Made by a program: the position numbers and the translations under genes. This document shows positions 27,313 to 54,278 of a stretch of 64,000 nt of DNA, in pieces. Source of the stretch: Lingula anatina (taxonomy: Eukaryota > Brachiopoda > Lingulata > Lingulida > Lingulidae); the NCBI RefSeq assembly GCF_001039355.2, contig NW_019776015.1:31738-95737 (forward strand), read 5' to 3'. The notes under the pieces were generated by a model. It was not told the DNA's origin. It worked only from the letters and a program-made list of their open reading frames with translations, and ran no database searches. Positions within the stretch are counted from its first letter, which is position 1. Each line of letters starts with the position of its first letter.

Positions 27313-29640
27313 AACCAAAGATAATCAAGCAACTTCAATATACATGTAAATGTGTACTTGCAATCTTAATCAATCAATTAAAACCAGGACCCAAAAGATA
27401 GGGAATAATGTATACCAATACATGTCTTGGAGATATGGTTGAACTCATCCTGCCACTGCCCTGGGATGGGATGTATATGTCAGCCCAATTAGCAGAATAT
27501 AATTAGATGATTAAATTTCTGTTGTTCTGATTTAAAGTCAATGAGATATTGATTGTACTTCTTGTGGTACCCTGAATTTCACAGATTACTGAACACTTAT
27601 CTCTGTTACTGTTGTTGTATCTCTGTTGTGTGAGACAGTCTTGACATGGAGGATGAACTTAATATTGGACATCCTTAAATCTACCTGGGACGCTCAGGTG
27701 GTCATTGCATTGTTATGTATATCTGTACACTGGTCAAGTAAGGCAAGGTCCACTAGGACTGGTCAGTATACTCTACCTGGTTATCTAGGACATACTTGGG
27801 CCAATGATTGGCGCCCTTTGTTTTATAAATACTGTCATTCTTATGCAACTAACTTTCGGTATCAGTTGTTTTTCATTTTTTTATTTATTTTTATTTATTT
27901 ATTTATTAATTATTATTATTATTTTTTTTTTTTTTGCATGGTATATTAAGTACACGGTCCATGATTGCATAATAGAAACAGCTATAACTTTCACAAGTTT
28001 AATTATTTATTAAATTTGAATTTAGTTATATTTACTCATGAAATTAACTTATTATTATTATTTTTATTATTAGTATTAATAAGTTGATATTCTAATTCTT
28101 ATTATTTTTATTATTATATTATTTATAACTGATGAAATACAAAATGATACTCATTAATTGTATTTTGGTACATTGTATCTGTATGTTTGCCAACTTTTTT
28201 GCCTGGTTTTAAACCACTTCTCATGTTATCTGGGAGTGTTAAGCCGTTTGATCTCTTTATGAGCCTCTCGAGATAAGATAACACGCAGGAAGATGAGTGT
28301 CGCACTTTATGCAATTCTGCTGATAATTTACAGAGGTGGACCAAAGATGGTAAGATTGAAACGGGAAGTTTATTTCTGATACATTTTTAGTCCATTTTAG
28401 GTTGATAATTTTGTGGTTCATTTTAGGAGAAAATCTAGAAAACATGACCATTTTTATTATTTTTTAAAATATCTTTTATTTTTATACCAGAACCCAGAGG
28501 TTGGGGCTCTCAAACTTTTATTAAAACTACTAGCTGTGTGCACATTTCTGCCAGTAATTTGGTATAAAAGCAAACAAGTACTGTGACAAGTCAGTCTTTT
28601 CACATGGACAAAAAGGAGGTGGTTACTGTTAGATTATTATCAATTTTATTATTTGCTTAGTTGAATATCAATTGAGCATAAATAAAACAAGTGTCAGAGG
28701 TCTTTTGGTTACTGATAGCGCCCCCCTTCCTCCTCCCCCTTCTCATCTTCATCTTGGTGGTGGGCGTTAAGAGTAAGGTGATCATCTTAAGCTTGTTTCA
28801 CATTCCTTCATTAAGAAAGGTAACTCTGTAACAGTCACCAACGTCAGGTAAGTCTACAGGTGAGGATCTACGCTTTTTAATATCAAACCAATGAAAAGAA
28901 ATTTGTGATAAAATGTGTTATAAAAGTAATTAGTAATTTTTACCTTAAAAATGTTTATGTTGAGCAAAAGTGCTTCATATGTGATTATACGCCAGTTAGA
29001 GTAAAAAGTATAAAGGATAATTATATAAACAATTAGTTTGTTTTTATTAGATGCAATTTTACATCATATTTTTGAATTGAATTTATCAATATCTGAGGCT
29101 GTAATGAGAAGTTATTTTTACCAGCATATTTGGGCACTGGAAACATGAAAAATAGCCAAAATCACAGAGCCAAGTTTAAAGAAAATTAAAAAGTGGCAAA
29201 AAGTGAACTAAATATTCTTCCAATTTGAATATTTCAATTTTGGATTTCATTTATTTTATTTTACTTCCTGTAAATTAAAATGAAATAAGGTGAATCTCTC
29301 TCCATCCAAAGTCTCTTAACTGTTGTGAATTTTTTGATTACAGAAAAAAATAAATTAACCTACCTTATTCCTATATATCACCTGAAAAAAAAGAGTAAAA
29401 TGTATAGAATCTTCACAAAATGTGTAATAGTGGCATTCAGTAGTACAGTGACTGACATGCATGGCCTTAATATTATCAGTATTATTCCAAGGGTCAGGAC
29501 GATTGCAGAGGTGTGTTGATTTGTAAATAATTGCCTCTTAAGATGAAACCTTCTTCAGATAAGATTTTATATAGGTTGTGCTGCAAAATTTATTCATTGA
29601 CTTGATTGTCTTTCTCATTTCCTCTACCCTCTCATATAAA

Positions 29641-29798
29641 GTGCATTCAGAACAGCGAACTAACAGTTCTGCGGATCAAATATGGCCGACCCACTTGAAT
29701 GCTTGTTGCATAATCCTCGCAGGGAATTAAGTGGCAAGCTTTTTAGTGGGTTGCCATATTTGATCTGCAGATCTCTTTGTCCACTGTTCTGAATGCGC
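29641..29798. mobile_element. MITE-like element, GTTGATCC/GCATTCAGAAC family
   Basis: The outer ends GTGCATTCAGAACAGCGAAC and GTTCTGAATGCGC are inverted, as are the inner GCGGATCAAATATGGC and CCATATTTGATCTGC. Same family as the 20.7- and 24.3-kb copies. Confidence 0.8.
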
Positions 29799-30044
29799 TT
29801 ATAGTCATAACTCCAATATGTGTAAGGAGATATAATGTAGGCACAGCCAGATGATCATGTACCTCCAGTAGTTAGATGAGTTTAGAATGGTATTAGTTGG
29901 AATTAACAGGCCTCTCTCAATCTCTCTCTGTCGTTTGCTCTCTTTCTGTCTCTCTCACAAACACATGTACAGTATACAATCACCTATACGTATACATACA
30001 ATTTCAGCACATCTTTAACCCTCTTTTTATGAATACATTTATTC

Positions 30045-30048
<4 letters not shown>

Positions 30049-30088
<40 letters not shown>
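30049..30088. repeat. (TC)n microsatellite
   Basis: About 18 TC units. Confidence 0.9.
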
Positions 30089-30091
<3 letters not shown>

Positions 30092-31023
30092 CCATGTTTA
30101 AGAGGGTAAAAATAGCTACCAGTAGAAGACTTAATTAACTCAGTGTCACTTTGAATCTTGAACTCAGCAGGACTGAAATGGAACTTCTGCTATTGAATTA
30201 CTTAGATATACTGCCAGGAGAGCAGTAGTGTGCCTGTACATGAGTCTGAAGTGGCCACTGGGACATAAACAACTCGCAGACTTTTAAAGGGTGATTTGAA
30301 AGTCAGGTAGGGTGCATATTTTATGGGCAGCCTTGTTCAGTGTTTGCCAACACTCTAGGGCAATTTTACTTGTAGATTGTTTTTGGGATTCTGAAAAAAA
30401 GAAAATGGATTTTGCCTTGTTGCTTTTGTCATACAGGGATGATATTTTTTCTGACTATCGGCGAATTTTGGGAGCCAAAAATATCATTGGCCTATGTTTA
30501 TAGTGTTAGTAAGGTGTATCAAAAGACTTATTTCTATCATATATTTTTCTATTATTCACACATTTATTTATTTAGGCACAATATTTTAGGTGGCTGAAAA
30601 AACTGCCAGATTTAAGATTTGATAAATTTACATAAAAAATAGCTCTAAATTGTTATATATAACTGCAATGAATTCTTGGAAATTCGAATTCATTTAATGC
30701 AATGAAATAATTTGCCTTTGGCATTTAAATTTATATTTTGAATCAGCAGTTAAGCTACATGTATGTAACATTCCTGTGGCACCGATCACAAAAATCATGG
30801 TCCAAAAATGCATCACCGCCCCTGAAGAGATAACATTATGTTATGATAAAAGCTACCAGTAGAGCAAACAATTTACTTACAAAGTACATAATAATGACAA
30901 CTACTGTGTGGCATAGACAGAAAACTATCAGTGTAGGAACAGAAGAATGGCAATTAATAATAGCTACATCATGTGTTACATGTATTTTTCCAAAACATTT
31001 TTGAAATCATATTCCTATGAAAT

Positions 31024-31266
31024 TTAAAGTTTAGAACATCGAGCTCTGCCAAAAACATCTGTTTCTCTGGAGTCCAGGTATTTGTTCACCCTGTGTCTCA
31101 GGAGTTCTGGAAACGGGCCTCTATATAATTGCTGGCATACCTCTGCCATGGCACTGACAGCAGAACTCGGGCTGTATTTGGCATCTTCTACCAGTAGTGG
31201 TACACAGTTCAAGATGCACTTCAAGTCGGGAAATTGTTCATTAAGAAAATGCCATTTACACAGTGT
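31024..31266 (-). pseudogene. Orphan coding-like fragment of unknown family
   Basis: The minus strand is open for about 80 codons, with segments such as WHFLNEQFPDLKCILNCVPL and LYRGPFPELLRHRVNKYLDS, ending in CSKL and TAA at 31024. Its base composition is visibly richer in G and C than its surroundings, and the amino-acid mix looks protein-like. Upstream the frame meets a TGA, and I see no splice acceptor that would rescue it. No ATG starts it. I do not recognise the family. It may be a relic of a processed or captured gene, or a terminal exon whose partner I cannot find. Confidence 0.3.
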
Positions 31267-31413
31267 TCAACAACATCCGTGTGGAGAAAAAATTGGTAAA
31301 CTGTGGCAATGAAACTGCAAAGAAGATTTACTGTAGGCTGTGTCTCACACCGTTTTAACTAAAATTACCTCTCTGTCTAAAAATTTATACTAATTATAAA
31401 GCTAAGCCTATGC

Positions 31414-31450
31414 AGGGGCAGATCCAGGATTATTTGAAAGGGGGGTCTGC
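31414..31450. mobile_element. Possible hAT-like element terminus
   Basis: CAGGGGCAGATCCAGGAT followed by a G-rich stretch resembles the ends of short elements in the neprilysin-like gene introns (46217 and 42914). I could not define the other end, so this is probably a fragment. Confidence 0.35.
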
Positions 31451-32354
31451 GGATGCAAAGCAGACCCTCTCCCCCTCTTAATCTGCTGCTGCTATTGACT
31501 GCAGTCAAACATTCAGAACCATGCTGTAGGGCTAATTAATATTGCATGCTTTCTCGTAACTCCTGTTTTAATTCTCCTTCATACTCACTGGCATACCTCC
31601 TACAATTTGCAGTCTGTTTCCTCAAGTCCGTTTATAATTTGCACCATGTTGAATGTGACCTCAGGTAGTACGTGAGATTAGGTGCATGTGTACTCCCTAC
31701 CAAAGGCCATATAGGTGAGGGGGGGTCTTTTGTCCTCCGAAAAACAAATCTTCTTGGAAAGTAAAGAAATACCTGTGTGCATGAAGTATAGCTTGAGAAT
31801 TTCTAGTGAAAAATTGTAACCGTAATATTACATGAAGTAGAGGGTATGTACTCAGTACAATGGAGTTACCCGAATAATGAGATGGTATAGGAACTTAATT
31901 CCATTGTAAGTTGGTTTTTTAATTTTAAAAAGTTCAGTTTGTGCATGAAGTATTCCAAAATGAAATAGCTACCGGTATTAATCTGTATACAAGAATACAT
32001 TAATTATTCTTAGTCTGAAGCGTCAGCCATTTTTTATTTTCTGTTAAATAAGATCAGATTAATTTTAGAGTTGAACTGCTGCAGGTTAATTTATCCCAGT
32101 CTGATGCTGACAGAGACACAAATTTACTGCCTTCAAGTTAAAACCAGCTTTCGATCAGCGAAAGTTCTGTGGTGAAAATTGGACTCAGATTTTAAGGTTC
32201 TTTCCTTGAAAAGAGGTGACTTTAAAATGCTTGTAAGCTGTCAAGATTTACGAAACTGTACATGACGGAGGTGGGGAGAAGCAACAGCTACTGGGTAAAA
32301 GAGGAATTTTCCATTTTCCTTTTCTTTGTGATTCAACCAGATTGAGCTTGAATT

Positions 32355-32479
32355 TACCCTAACGAAAAAGTCCTATATGATCCTATAAGATCCTATAGGA
32401 TCCTATTGGAAATTGGGCCAATTTCCTATAGGATCCTATAGGATCTTATAGGATCCTATAGGACTTTTTCGTAAGGGTA
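32355..32479. mobile_element. Nearly perfect 125-bp palindrome (hairpin MITE)
   Basis: Starts TACCCTAACGAAAAAGTCCT and ends AGGACTTTTTCGTAAGGGTA. The arms of about 60 bp, built on repeated GATCCTATAG words, meet at AATTGGGCCAATT. Only a few arm positions mismatch. The flanking TA on both sides could be a target duplication. No coding capacity. Confidence 0.9.
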
Positions 32480-32850
32480 CATCAGCAAGGATACCTTAAT
32501 TAATACTTTTAAATATCTCTTGCCTATATGGTCTATTAAATCCAAGCCAGGGCAATATGTACTGGATAATGTGTTTGAAAATTGACTAGGGTTAGGACGC
32601 ACTTAATTTCATTTCTGAATTCACGTTGAACACATCCTGTGTGAAACAAACACCTCATTCACAATTTAGATTTCACTTGCAGATAAAACTATAAAAAGTG
32701 TTGACATTCTGTGAGATATTTGTACTGTTATCCTTGACTTTCTTGGGTCATGTGTACAACACCTGATGAAGTAGGTACATGTTGTTAGATAATGAAAAAA
32801 AATTATGCTTGACACAGAGACTTAATGGTGAAAGCTAGTGAAGGCCGCTT

Positions 32851-33040
32851 TCACAACCAGTTGATCCATGGACTAACTCTATGGATCAAATATGGTGCAC
32901 GCTTGACAGTGGATTCCCCACCTCCCCCACGTGTCATTCCAGCAGGGCCAGCTAGGGGACTTAAATCTCAGCACGCTTTCAAGCGGGTTGCACCACATTT
33001 GATCCAGGGACTAGTTAGTCCACAAATCAACTGATTGTGA
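32851..33040. mobile_element. MITE-like element, GTTGATCC family
   Basis: TCACAACCAGTTGATCCATG at the left is matched inversely by ATCAACTGATTGTGA at the right, with further pairing of ATCAAATATGGTGCA and TGCACCACATTTGAT. It gives the most complete view of this family's termini. Confidence 0.85.
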
Positions 33041-36000
33041 ACACAGTCATACTCGATCTATGTTTTCATTCACCATCTGTAGATCTTGATCATGTTGTGA
33101 CTTTGCACCTGTGTGATAAAACACCTAGAAAACAGGATACTGTGATGGTAAACCTTTGAAATTTGGTTGTGGTTATGTTTTTGTAGTGCATGTAAATATT
33201 TGAAGATGAAGCATCAAGCTGTGTGTAAAATTGATTGTCTAATAAAAGTATACCTAAGGTGAAAACAAATCTTTCAGTTTTATTCGGACAACAGCTTGAA
33301 GTTATTACATATGTGATGTACCGCTCCTGTACCTGTATTTCAATGTCTACCAATAAATTTTTAGGGCACCTGTATCTAATATTCAGCTGTTCACCACTTT
33401 GAATGTAAAAGATAGCTAATAAAATTATTTCCTGGACTCAATATTTTGGATGGAATTATTTAAAAGTAGAAATCCCAAAAGCTCTAATGTTGTGAAAAAA
33501 CAGTATGTAACCTGGAAAAGGGCAGCGAACAGTTTCAGATTAATGAAATTTTCTAAATTTCCTGGAATCCCTACAAATGTATTGAGAATATTGATCATTC
33601 CTCTCTGCAGATACGAACAAAATATCATTCAAATACTAGCACATGGTTTAATACCAGAGTTTTTCTTCACTTTTTATATCACTAGACTAAGCATGCCTAC
33701 TGTCCAATTACAATTCTTAGAATTTGCAGTCCTTAAAGTTTATTTTTGAGCTTACAATATTGATTTCTTTGATTAATTTAAAAATGAAGTTTGAAAATTA
33801 AATTAAGATTTGAGGTAAAAAGCTTCATGTCCTGATTGGTTCAATTTTTTCAAGTACAATTAATAAATTAAAAGCAACATGCAGCTAGTGGGGTGTAATG
33901 GGTTACAAAATAAAATATTCACTGGCAACAATCACTCCAGTAAAAGTCTAATTGTTAAAAAGCCACAAGCAGCAGGTGCTCTTGCTCTCTTACTTTGGTT
34001 TAAAAGCAAAGTGACGCTTCTCTACATGTGCCTCGTCCATGTTCTTTTACTCAATATTTAATGAGACAAAATAGCTGGCTCCCTCTTAAATCAATGTGAC
34101 ATTATTTGATAGTTTAGTAGTAGAATAATCATGCTGTAAAGGGGTGTTTGGCATACAATAAGGCGACTGATTGCACTGTGCACTATGATTTCAAGGACAC
34201 AATAATTGTTGGATGTTGATAACTAGCTCTTCATATTCCTTAGCCCTTTGACATAATGTTATCAGTTTTGGATAAATAATCTCTTTAGTTTTGCCGTCCT
34301 GATGTCTTGACTGTGATATTTTATTATTAAAATATTGTCTATGAGGACTTGGGGGAAAACAGTAACACTGTTAATTTTGATTTCCACAAGAGACAAAATG
34401 ACTGCAATTATTTATGAAAATTAAGATAAAAATCATTATTATGATATGTTAATAAATATAGAAATAGATAGATAGATACGTGAGAAAAAAATTAAATCAA
34501 AGAATCCTGTGAGTATTCTTCAAATAAATAAAAAGGAAGTCTGTAGATCTTTTGTGAGTTCAACTCTCGGATTACTTGGACATGGCTGTAATTTCATTTA
34601 TTTTCTCTTGTTGTTAAAACTGTTATGTGTGGGACCTGTGCCAAAATTTTGCATGTGGCAGTGCAGTGTCAGTTTTGTATATTTTGAGCCTTGTTAAAGG
34701 TGAAATGGACATGTCACTGTTTTGTTATTTATAGGGTCTATCAAAAGCCAAATTTCTCAATTAAATTTTGTAAGAAAGCGTGTACATGCATTGCAGGCAT
34801 CTATGGGCCATAGTACCCCATGTTGATTGGAGTCTGGTGGTGGTGTGTACGTTTGTTTGTCAACAACACGGACAAAAGTTGTAAATACACTTAATGCCAG
34901 ATATGGAGTTTGACGTAAACACTGTTCATGTTTAAGACAAGAGTTGTAAACAAAAATGACTAGTGTGGGTCTTCTCTGCAACTTAATAACCTATTACTGT
35001 TGAGAGATTAATGAAAATTTTGTTTTGAGATTGTCCGCAAATGAAGAAGTCCTAGATAAACGTGTATTAGTAATTATATGGGCAGTATGCCTCTTAAGGC
35101 TGCCACCCAAACAACAGTTCAGAAGGGTTGTTATTATTGTGGGATGTTTCAGATTTGTTTTGTGTTTCCATAAAATGTTAAGATAAGGAGAGAGCTCCTT
35201 CCACCCTTTGAGAGAGTAGGGAGAGAGCAGACAGGAATCAAAATGTTTATACCAGCATCTGTCAGTCTGTCTATTTTGTACTTGTTTGTAAAGTATACTG
35301 GCCACTCAAATAATCTGATTGTCCATTTGCTGTCCATCTTTGAACAAAATATTGCCAGGTTTCTATTTTGAGTGCTTTTAAATGCACTGTTGGATTAGTT
35401 TGTATGACTTCAGTAAACTCAAACAAAGTTTTTTTTCCCTTTTTTAATCCTGCATTTTTATTTATTTGAAAAAAGTTAGGTGTCAGCAGAAAACATCAAG
35501 TATTTTTATTTAAAAATTTTCAAACAAAAACATTTTATTTGCATTAACAAAAAGAATTAACAGATGATTTTAGTTAACTATTCAACAAAAGTAAAAACTT
35601 CACAAGACTGTCAATTACTGTTGGCTTGACTTATAAACAGTCACTCCTTCTATTGTCAAATGTTAATTGGCCATGTACAGTTTCATTAACTACATGTATT
35701 CTTTACAACATATTAAATGCAGTACTTGTTATGAAAAGAATTAACAAGCTGTGACTTTTTTCATGTTTGTGATTTCTTCACAGTGAATCATTCATGGACT
35801 ATATCCAGTGTACTGGTGGAGCTGTAAGAATTTTTTATCCATAGTGAATTCTTTATAAGTCATTTATGAAATTTAATTACCAATAAATATTGACAATGTA
35901 TGAAACCCATCTCTTCGCTGACGTCAAATCTTGAATTGCTAAGTCAAACATAGTAAGCGTCAGAGTCCTTTTATTCTGCCAATATTTTATTTAGTATAAT

Positions 36001-36600
36001 ATTAAATCATTTGTAGAATTTTACGGCTTTGTGTTAAAAAAATTGATTTGAGCAAGCTGTCTAAGAACGTGTCAGTCAATCAACCCCATCCAGTTTACTA
36101 ATACCTTCACAGCTTTTATTCCACTTAACTAAGTAGTCCCATGTGGGAAGTTCATTAATTCATCAGCTAGCTCCCTTTGTCAGTTTTGTCTCCCATTGTC
36201 TTATTTGGTTTACAAAGTCATGGAGGCCTCAGGAAGAGGGGGCTTGGTAAGTGAGGTTATCGCTATAGCTATTTATATTTGTAAACTATACTTTTGTTTT
36301 TCATTTCTGTCTTACTTTTTTTTATTGTGGTTCTTCTACATAGAACGGTAGTTTCATAGGGAATGGACCCTTTGAGGTGCCTGTCAATCATTAGTGGGGT
36401 ATTCAGGTTGCAGGAACATATTTGTTTTATTTTAACACTCACCTGACTTAAGGCCAGAAGGTAATTTTGTTATTTTAATAACTGTTTTTGGAGTATCATA
36501 AGTGGCATCAGTTTCACAAATTATTTGAGATATCTTAACAATGTGTTCTATGGTGGTTGAGGAATGATAAAACAAATTATATTTGATCAGGTTTTCTGAC

Positions 36601-36628
36601 CCCCCCCCCCCCACCCACCCACCCACCC
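36601..36628. repeat. PolyC and (ACCC)n tract
   Basis: Twelve C bases followed by ACCC units; low complexity only. Confidence 0.9.
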
Positions 36629-37380
36629 CAAAAAAATTAAAACACACACGCACAGCGGCACACACACGTGTACAAAACCACTGAAGAGAAACGTAATTTC
36701 AAGTTTTTTTCCAGCAAAATATGACCATACCTTTCAGGAAAGTTGAGGATATCTTTTTAATGGCCAATACCCCAAGGATAAGATTGGTCTTCATTGATTT
36801 TTAGACCAGGTTAATGAAAATGTGGAAGCTCGTGAACATGCCAAATGGAGATAAAAACAGCAGTGCCCTGGTGAAGTCACCATTGTGACCCCCATATTGA
36901 GCTGTAAAAGATCAGGCTGGAGTTAGAGTTCACTAGCTGTTGTTTACAGCATCAGTATCAGTTTAGTCTTTATTTAGCACGGAAGACATGGAGAGACATA
37001 CAGCAGTCTTGTTTTTGTTGTGAAAATAGTGTATGAGGATGAAATGATGGATTTATTGACAGGGTTTTACAAGGACTAGTATCACTTGGTGAGGTGGTGG
37101 TGTGTGTATATATATTTACATACCTGAAGATGCCAACTTCAAAGTAAGTAACTGCTCCAAGGCAACTGACCTGTAGATTTGGCTTCACACTTATGAAAAG
37201 AAAAGGTTTTTCGAAATAACTTCTTTGATTGCGCTTATGGGAACAGTTGTTTTAGATCATTTTTCCATCTGTGGAATATTTTGCTGCTGGTAAAAAAAAA
37301 TTGATACAACTTGTGATCACCTGAGCCTTACTACCAGTAGTAGATGCCAGTGACCAATCTGCTTACAAGTTTAAGGGTCG

Positions 37381-37525
37381 ATTCACAATGAAGCTATCGT
37401 ACGGGATAGATCCATCCAACTCTGTGAGGACTCGTGCTGAATGCAGTCAGATTAAGAGATTAACTAGTACAGTGTCATTGAGTAGAATACAGAAAAGCTG
37501 GTGAATATATGAGTGCAATGGAAAA
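37381..37525. mobile_element. Truncated element sharing the CATTGAGTAGAATACAG core
   Basis: GATTCACAATGAAGCTATCG is followed by ATGCAGTCAGATTAAGAGAT and the core CATTGAGTAGAATACAGAAA, then GCTGGTGAATATATGAGTGC. The order matches the left half of the element at 50395-50622. A right arm is not visible. Confidence 0.5.
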
Positions 37526-37694
37526 AATTGCAGTTTGGAGATCACAGAAGTCTATGAGAGCACTTAGACAAAATATCACACCTGGTATCTTTTTGTATTT
37601 CAGTGTACTAGTAACTGATGAATCAAAAAGAAATACTGATTTTCATTTATGGTGTGTTAAATGTAATTATTATCATTCCAGCTCAGACAACATC

Positions 37695-51697
<14,003 letters not shown>

Positions 51698-53527
51698 TTG
51701 AGATCAGCAACACGTCATCACAACCAACACAATAGTTACAGTCATCGCACCTAACACAATGGACAAATTGTACATCTGATTCATCCACGGCAGTGTGGTA
51801 GCTGAGATCAGCAAACACAATCATCACAACTGTTAACATGGCAGCAGCACTAATAATGGAGAACGCACAAAAATACTCTGTGAATAAGATTTTGTGACAT
51901 CTACCTTTAAACAGCATGTGAATAAGATTTTGTGACATCTACCTTTAAAACAGCATTATTTTTGCAGCATTTATATCTTCAGTTAATTTGCAGAATGATG
52001 TGAGGATAGCCTTTGGTCACTGCTATGATTAGAGACATTGAATAATTTGTATGAGAATATAGTAGAGTGTGTATGAGGCTTTCGGGTCAGCATTTGAATA
52101 CTGTACTAATAATAATAATAGTTTATTTATAATAATAATACTAATACCAAAAATACTTTAGTAAAATCAAAACCCAAAGTTTAAACTCATAATAAATGTT
52201 ATATTTTTCAGTTATACTTGTTTTAAACACTTCTATTTCACTCACTTTCCTACCTCTAGTCAAGCCAAGAAGTGTGTGGTGCTAAATATCAAAATGAGCA
52301 GTGAAATTTACTTCATGTTAAATCTAGAATTCTATCTATGTTGCTCTGAGAGGATTTCAGCAGGCAGGCCCTGGAAAATATCCTTGCAGACTTGCCAATA
52401 CTGACAGCAGGCCAAGGAAGTGACTTGAAGAGGACATATAAAGAAAAAGGGAGTGTTTTATTGTATTGTATTTTTCCATTATTAAAATTTAACTTGCTGG
52501 TATATGTATAGAAATAATTTGACATAAAACTAAAACGATATTTGTTTGATTTTTAGCATTTTACAATTTGTACAGAATGACTTGTGTAGGAAAGAAATGG
52601 ACTGTACAATGAACTGTAAATACTGTACCTTCAATATGAATAATCATCAGTTAAGATTCTTAGTATTACTATTGTAATACTGAATCTTCAAAACATATGA
52701 CTATAATTTGAGATTTATTCAGTATTACTACAAAGATATATATATCATCAATGTACACTTCAAAGAAATAAATTTCATGAATAATGCCTTTCACATTTTA
52801 TTTCACATTCTGTTTGAGAGTAGAAACCAGTGAGCATGTCTTGTTCCATTCAAGATAAAAAGAACAAGAGATTCGACTTATTCCAGTAATGCAGTAATCA
52901 GCCGTTTTGTTTTGTATACAGTCCTTCTGAAATAAATGAAACAAATTTCAACGCCATTCATCAAGGAGGGGGAGGGGGGAATAACCCACCTCCTTGGTGC
53001 CTATTTGATAAAAACTGTAAATCTGCACAGACTTCAGACACTTCAGGGTACTTGGGATCTTCAAAACTTCTAATACAAAGTCACGAAGTTTAGCTTGTTG
53101 TATTTACTGAAATTCCTGGGTAGTTGGCGTCTCACACAACAAGCTTATTTGAAGTCTGACCACTGTGATCTGCTTCCCCACACACTGGTTGTCATGTAGG
53201 TTACCATGGAGCTGGTTGTTATGGTGGTTACCATGGAGATGGCTCACATGATGGTTGCTGCTCCTCTGTAGTGTTCATCTTTTACATGGAAAATGTCTCT
53301 GTACAGTACTGTCCTAATTCATCAGGAACAAATGAAAAGTTGGTTCTGTAATGCTAACAGTTTATTTGCATCTGTCGTCTTGACAAACTCCTGGGACTGG
53401 TTTTACTTGACCAGTGTCTCTGCTTACCAACTTTATTTGCACTACAAGGAACCAGCCTGTCATGAATATCTCTGCCACCTGGTGTCCAAAGTCATTCTTC
53501 TGTCACTACCAAACAATGCCCTGGCAT
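51698..53527. terminator. Convergent 3' regions of the neprilysin-like gene (+) and INTS11 (-)
   Basis: For the plus gene, AATAAA at 52767-52772 is a plausible polyadenylation signal, giving a 3' UTR of about 1.1 kb. For INTS11 on the minus strand, AATAAA words at 53432-53437 and 53361-53366 lie about 95 and 165 nt past its stop. The plus-strand 3' UTR also holds a copy of the stop-codon region (GCAGTGTGGTAG at 51686 and 51789) and a 38-bp direct repeat at 51879-51955. Confidence 0.55.
51879..51955. repeat. 38-bp direct repeat in 3' UTR
   Basis: TGTGAATAAGATTTTGTGAC and the following ATCTACCTTTAAA-ACAGCA occur twice in tandem with almost no difference, which suggests a recent duplication. 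Confidence 0.9.
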
Positions 53528-54197
53528 TCATGTGCTTGGAATTCCCATTTTTAGTAATTTTAGGAGGTAGCTTCCTATGTCTTCATCCTATTAGCAAGTA
53601 AAAAGAGAAAGTAGAGAATATACAGTATTTTATTTTTCACGTAATTACCAGGATGGCACTTCTTTTCTACTTCTTTTATAGGATTAAAACCATGTTCAGA
53701 AGAATGACAACGATAAATTTCCTCTCTGTACGTTCTTACTTTAATTCTGTCTGATTCAATTCACATCTCACCTGATAGGACCATGAGACCAAAACGCCTT
53801 TCTCTGCCTCGTCATCATCACCAGAGACTTTAATCAGGACGGAATCAGCCACAGTGATGGACTGGTCTGCTGACATCTGGACTGGGAAGTCTTTTAATTT
53901 GCTGGAAAAAATTACAGACAAAAAATGCGTTTGAAATTCAGTTTCAGTTTCCTTCAGGTTTCTCTAATTTTCAAAAGGTTTCCTATATATTCAAATCTTT
54001 AGTCCTAGCAAAATTTCCAGTAACAGAGTACCAAGTCTCCCTCTCTACCAGAGGACAGCTAGGTGGTGATGTCAGAAATTCTCACAGGACTGAAAAGCGC
54101 ACATAATCAGGAGATATATCTGACCTGGTAGAGGGAAGCCAATTATTAAGTTGAGAGAGGAAGGGGAAATGAGAGAGAGTATTCATGTACAGAGACG

Positions 54198-54278
<81 letters not shown>

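Larger units (their letters stand above)
19346..37681. other. Intergenic region between the two M13 peptidase genes (may include 5' UTR of the second)
   Basis: About 18 kb with no intact gene that I can recognise. It holds inverted-repeat elements near 20.7, 22.1, 23.9, 24.2, 29.7, 32.4 and 32.9 kb. Simple repeats include C/AC at 22.31 kb, polyA at 26.07 kb, AAAT at 26.96 kb, CT at 27.27 kb, TTTA/TTA at 27.88 kb, TC at 30.05 kb and C plus ACCC at 36.60 kb. There is one orphan coding-like stretch at 31.0-31.2 kb. The promoter and any 5' non-coding exon of the neprilysin-like gene should lie here, but I could not place them. Confidence 0.6.

Noticed and set aside
28123-28344. Minus-strand open frame of 73 codons
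   Set aside because: Part of it looks protein-like, but there is no start context, no consistent splice partner and no recognised family. I judged it to be chance in AT-rich sequence.
36222-36248. ATGGAGGCCTCAGGAAGAGG followed by a strong donor GTAAGTGAGG, as a first coding exon
   Set aside because: Splicing to 37682 or 40981 leaves the wrong frame. It could still be part of a 5' UTR exon, but nothing supports it directly.
37509-37694. Upstream ATG extending the neprilysin-like first exon
   Set aside because: The extension runs through a transposon-like fragment and a good acceptor (CATTCCAG) at 37681. The ATG at 37695 begins sequence with normal coding character.
53293-53601. 102-codon plus-strand open frame
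   Set aside because: It is antisense to the last INTS11 exon and its 3' UTR, which are supported by the family alignment in my reading.
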